DNA from: Paenibacillus sp. JJ-223
Lineage (GTDB): Bacteria; Bacillota; Bacilli; Paenibacillales; Paenibacillaceae
Assembly: GCF_927798175.1 (NCBI RefSeq)
Contig: NZ_CAKMMP010000022.1
Coordinates: forward strand, 1 to 64,000
DNA length: 64,000 nt
Direction of reading: 5' to 3'
Both the position numbers and the translations under genes were made by a program. Shown here in pieces: positions 61,064-64,000 of this stretch. Below the pieces are notes generated by a model. It worked only from the letters and a program-made list of their open reading frames with translations. It was not told where the DNA came from and searched no databases. Numbering within the stretch: the stretch's first letter is position 1; each line of letters opens with the position of its first letter.

Positions 61064-62917
61064 TTACTGCTCCTTGTTCGTGCTGACCGCTCCCGATCGG
61101 GCTTCCCCAACCTCTGATGGTAAATCGCTCTCGCCCTCATGATCAGAGGAGCCGGACGAGCTGGTGCCGGTTGCGCCTGTACCCGCTGACTGGCCCGAAC
61201 CCGCCGCGCCGCTTCCGTTCGAACTCGTCGTGCCTGAAGACGTCGCGTTCCCCGAAGAACCGGCCGGGCTGGTGCCCGTTGGTTCCGCTGCGCCGGACAG
61301 ATTGGACGAGAGGCCCGTGGAATCCAGGCCAAGACCTGCATCCAATCCGCCGTCCAGCAGCGGATCGGTGGCCGGAATCGGCGGATTCAGCTTTTCATCG
61401 AGCTTGTTGATTTTGCGTTCCATCGCCAGCACACGTTCCAGCATGTCGATCTCCTGGTAAATGCCCTGTGCCTTTTCATAAGCTTCCAACGCACCCGCGT
61501 AATCTCCGGCTTCGTTGTACCTGTCACCCTTCTGCTCCAGCGTATCGGCCTGAAGCTGGCGCGATTGGCGCTTGATGTCGGCACGTTTCGTCTCCGCTTC
61601 CTCCAGCTTGGTCGCGATTTCCTTGAGCGCTTCCTTGTACGCCGTTTCCGTCGCGGCCGTACGCGCTCGTTTGTACATGGTGATCGCTCCGCTGTAATCT
61701 CCGTTCTGCATCTTGAGATCGCCTTCGGTCACCCAATCCTGCACCTGCTGGAAGGTCGTCATTTGCTCCAAACGCTCCTGAATCGATGCCCGGTCGAACA
61801 TGCTGTACGGCTCGGATTGTTCCAATGCCTTCGTATAACTGGCTGTCGCCTTGGCAATATCGCCTTCTTTGAGATGGGCTTCGCCGTCGACGAGCGTCTG
61901 AGCCGCCGTCATCTTGGCCGTAAGCAGTTTTTTGTGGATCGGGTCCTTGATCTTGATCGAGTTGTTGCGGGCCAAGCTGTAATCCGACACGGCCTTGGCG
62001 TATTCCTGCTCCTTCACGAACTGGTCCGCACTCTGCTCGTATTCCAGCATCTCCGTCGCCCACTCCGCCTTGTTTGCCGCCGTTTTGATTTTGTAGAACA
62101 GTCCCGCTCCCCCGAAAACAAGCAGCATGACCAACATGATCGCAATGCGTTTGATCCACTTTTTGCGGTTTTTCGGTTCTTCGTGGAAAATTTTGTTCAC
62201 GTAGATTGCGGCAGCCGTATAGTTCTCTACCCGGCTTCGCTGTTTGCTGAGCATGACCTCTTCCAGCGTATCCACCAAGGTGCGCGGATCGTTCGCCGCT
62301 TCCGCGGCATCGATCATTTCCGCGTCATGCACGCCTTCCCAGATGCCTGGCGTACAGAGCACCAATGCGTCTCCATCGGCCAGTTTGATTTTCTCGGACA
62401 CAAAAGGCGTGATCTTGCCCGGCTTGCCCGCATATTCATTCAGGTTGCCGCGCTCGTCATGCTGATCGATCCGGTCCTCGGGGATCTGTCCGTCCGAAGC
62501 CAGCTGGGCCGCCATGCTGTGATCCCGGCTTTTCAGCACAAGCCTGTTCCCCCGCAGATGGTACAGGCGGCTGTGGCCCGCCGAACCCCAGACCATGCGG
62601 GTATAATCCGTCACAACGATGACGAAACCGGCTTTTAATCTGACCCGGCGGCTCTCGTGTTGAAGCCATCCATGCGCTATACTGATATACTCCGTCAGAC
62701 GCCGTTTCGATAACGTCGGTTTGTCCATGAAAGACTCCAACAAGGCCTGTACCAGCATCTCGGCGCTGTTCACTTCGGCATCCGTATCCAGTCCGTCCGC
62801 GATGATATAGCAGGCGTAATCCTCAAGCTCCACGCAGCCATAGTAATCCCGGTTTTTCAGAAATGACCCTGCCTCCGAGACAAAGGCCATCTTGAAGTCG
62901 CTGTTCTCCTTTCTCAT
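61064..62917 (-). CDS. Degenerate PP2C domain with membrane segment and TPR-like stalk
   Basis: 617 residues from the Met at 62917 (GGGGAGACAG upstream). PP2C-like domain about 1-245, cytoplasmic; one membrane segment about 258-275 (IAIMLVMLLVFGGAGLFY); TPR-like helices about 290-520; Ser/Gly-rich tail about 550-617 with no motif. PP2C motifs are altered: GHSR where GDSR is usual, CTPGIW for CSDGVY, and EN for the final DN, so metal binding is probably lost. It may be a pseudo-phosphatase that scaffolds phosphorylated parts or senses state across the membrane. It is followed directly by 59732. Confidence 0.75.
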   Translation of the reverse strand: MRKENSDFKMAFVSEAGSFLKNRDYYGCVELEDYACYIIADGLDTDAEVNSAEMLVQALLESFMDKPTLSKRRLTEYISIAHGWLQHESRRVRLKAGFVIVVTDYTRMVWGSAGHSRLYHLRGNRLVLKSRDHSMAAQLASDGQIPEDRIDQHDERGNLNEYAGKPGKITPFVSEKIKLADGDALVLCTPGIWEGVHDAEMIDAAEAANDPRTLVDTLEEVMLSKQRSRVENYTAAAIYVNKIFHEEPKNRKKWIKRIAIMLVMLLVFGGAGLFYKIKTAANKAEWATEMLEYEQSADQFVKEQEYAKAVSDYSLARNNSIKIKDPIHKKLLTAKMTAAQTLVDGEAHLKEGDIAKATASYTKALEQSEPYSMFDRASIQERLEQMTTFQQVQDWVTEGDLKMQNGDYSGAITMYKRARTAATETAYKEALKEIATKLEEAETKRADIKRQSRQLQADTLEQKGDRYNEAGDYAGALEAYEKAQGIYQEIDMLERVLAMERKINKLDEKLNPPIPATDPLLDGGLDAGLGLDSTGLSSNLSGAAEPTGTSPAGSSGNATSSGTTSSNGSGAAGSGQSAGTGATGTSSSGSSDHEGESDLPSEVGEARSGAVSTNKEQ

Positions 62918-62962
62918 CTGTCTCCCCATTTCATGTGTCGGTGCCCCGCTGTCCCGAACGTT

Positions 62963-63835
62963 CTACCATCCCTGTTCCAGAATGATGATCGTGGCGTTAT
63001 CCTGATGCACCAGTCGTTTTTCTTCGATCAAATCGATGATGTCCTGTGCCGTATCATGCGGAGACTGGTCCCGGGCAAGCAGCGTTTCCAGCTCCATCTC
63101 GGTCAGCGTGTTGTACACGCCGTCGCTGCACAGGACGATCTTGTCCCCCGGCTGCAGCGCAAACGGCTCGTCCGCGATTTCCATCTGCCTGAAATGCTCG
63201 TAGCCCAAATAGTTGACCAGCCTTTTGCGCTGCGGATTGTCCAGGGCCTCCTGTTCCGTAATCTCGCCGGACATGTACTGCTCTTCCAGCTGACTCTCCA
63301 GCGTATGCTTGTGATTGATCGGAACGAGCTCGCCCTTGCGAAATACGGCAAGAATGCTGTCTCCGACCGCTCCCCAGTACAGGTTCCGGCCCCGAATCAA
63401 CGCGCTTACCAGTGTTGTTCCTCCCGGCACGCCCTGCTGTTTGCGCAGAATGGCTTGATTGGCCATGTGGGATGTGTTTTGATAAAACTCCTGCACGTCC
63501 GGGAAATGCTCCTGCTCCTGGAATTCGCGAATAAAGGTCTCTACGGCCGTCGTACTGGCCATCTTGCCCCCTGACAGACCGCTGATGCCGTCGGCGAGCA
63601 CGGCCAGCAAACCGAACGGCATGGATGCGCTGGCAAAATAATCGTCCTGTTCGCTGCGTGCCCCGATGGTCTGACCGTTTCCGATCTGTGCTTCCAAAGG
63701 CACGTCGTCACGCTGCCGCACCGGATTTATTCGGCTTCGGACGAACAAGAGCAGCCCGACCAGCATGCAGCCGCACGCAAGTACCCAATACGGGGTCAGC
63801 TCCTTGTCATTCCACAGGATCATGAACGTACTCAC
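62963..63835 (-). CDS. PP2C-type Ser/Thr phosphatase, membrane-anchored
   Basis: 290 residues from the GTG at 63835, which overlaps the FHA gene stop (GTGA) and makes coupling likely; an upstream GTG (63847) is also in frame. A membrane helix lies at about residues 14-33 (YWVLACGCMLVGLLLFV). The PP2C catalytic domain has ADGISGLSGGK, GAVGDSILAVFRKG, LCSDGVYNTL and DNATIIILEQ, all metal-binding Asp positions intact. It should remove phosphate from FHA-bound or kinase-modified parts, as PppA does in type VI systems. The kinase is not in the window. Confidence 0.85.
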   Translation of the reverse strand: MSTFMILWNDKELTPYWVLACGCMLVGLLLFVRSRINPVRQRDDVPLEAQIGNGQTIGARSEQDDYFASASMPFGLLAVLADGISGLSGGKMASTTAVETFIREFQEQEHFPDVQEFYQNTSHMANQAILRKQQGVPGGTTLVSALIRGRNLYWGAVGDSILAVFRKGELVPINHKHTLESQLEEQYMSGEITEQEALDNPQRKRLVNYLGYEHFRQMEIADEPFALQPGDKIVLCSDGVYNTLTEMELETLLARDQSPHDTAQDIIDLIEEKRLVHQDNATIIILEQGW

Positions 63836-64000
63836 TGCTGCTCCCACTCAAAGTGCACGCCGCACAATGGAATGAAGAGAAATTTGCTGCGTCCGAGCTG
63901 AATGACGTCATATGCGGCCAACTCTACCGGTGAATAAACGGCCTCGTTATTGTGGTAGGCAAGCCCAGAGGCATCTCCAGGCAGCAGATAAAAATTGCGC
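63832..64000 (-). CDS. FHA-domain protein, C-terminal part (cut by the window edge)
   Basis: The final 55 residues read LPGDASGLAYHNNEAVYSPV, ELAAYDVIQLGRSKFLFIPL, CGVHFEWEQQ. A-Y-H-N-N-E-x-V...L-x-x-x-D-V-I-Q-L-G-x-x-x-F is the end of an FHA phosphothreonine-binding domain. The start is outside the window. It overlaps the PP2C start, forming a phospho-signalling operon. Confidence 0.7.
   Translation of the reverse strand, partial: RNFYLLPGDASGLAYHNNEAVYSPVELAAYDVIQLGRSKFLFIPLCGVHFEWEQQ

Overview
This looks like a chromosomal accessory region of a Bacillota bacterium, most likely Paenibacillus or a close relative. That is inferred from strong AGGAGG-type ribosome sites, frequent TTG/GTG starts, and proteins that resemble Paenibacillus types. 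No rRNA, tRNA, CRISPR array, capsid, terminase, sheath or tube gene is visible. Nearly all genes lie on the minus strand, so transcription runs from the right edge towards position 1.

Right part (about 48.0-64.0 kb), visibly G+C-rich and well kept: a control and spike operon. In transcription order it holds the tail of an FHA protein (cut by the window edge), a membrane-anchored PP2C phosphatase, a degenerate PP2C domain fused to a membrane segment and a TPR-like stalk, two large proteins I do not recognise, an Hsp70-like ATPase, a putative structural protein, a DcrB-like protein, a short VgrG/Pvc8 spike, a pentapeptide-repeat protein, an Imm11-like protein, a DUF4280 PAAR-like tip, and a long VgrG-type spike with a C-terminal nuclease-like toxin and its immunity gene. 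FHA, PP2C, VgrG and PAAR parts recall the phosphorylation-controlled type VI secretion or contractile injection machinery of Gram-negatives, here in what looks like a Gram-positive genome. No sheath or tube is in the window, so the machine itself is inferred.

Middle (20.4-28.4 kb): a second copy of the spike block in the same gene order, ending in a different toxin (DNA/RNA non-specific endonuclease) with a YezG-type immunity gene. Its first gene survives only as a deletion relic. Between the two blocks (28.4-47.1 kb) lies A+T-rich DNA with a PoNe/PoNi nuclease cassette, a PoNi-only cassette, an Rhs toxin fragment, many SUKH, Imm11-like, HEAT-like and colicin-Im-like immunity genes without toxins, and dead toxin pieces.

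Left part (1-20 kb): a graveyard or reservoir of displaced toxin tips, each followed by an immunity gene and usually a terminator: two EndoU/CdiI pairs, GH-E/SUFU, WHH/SUKH, deaminase-like/SUKH, Endonuclease_NS_2/YezG, a third PoNi cassette, and an unrecognised toxin family with a Lys-Pro-Pro-Gly-Ala-His signature. Several orphan tips keep the spike's repeated Pro/Lys/Ser linker, and others keep a common junction, so they could recombine with the live spike genes. Intergenic hairpin repeats and remnants of IS3, IS4, IS5, IS110 and IS630 elements separate the cassettes. My reading is an effector-diversification locus: two expressed spike genes, plus an array of silent tips and immunities that both protects the cell and can supply new warheads.
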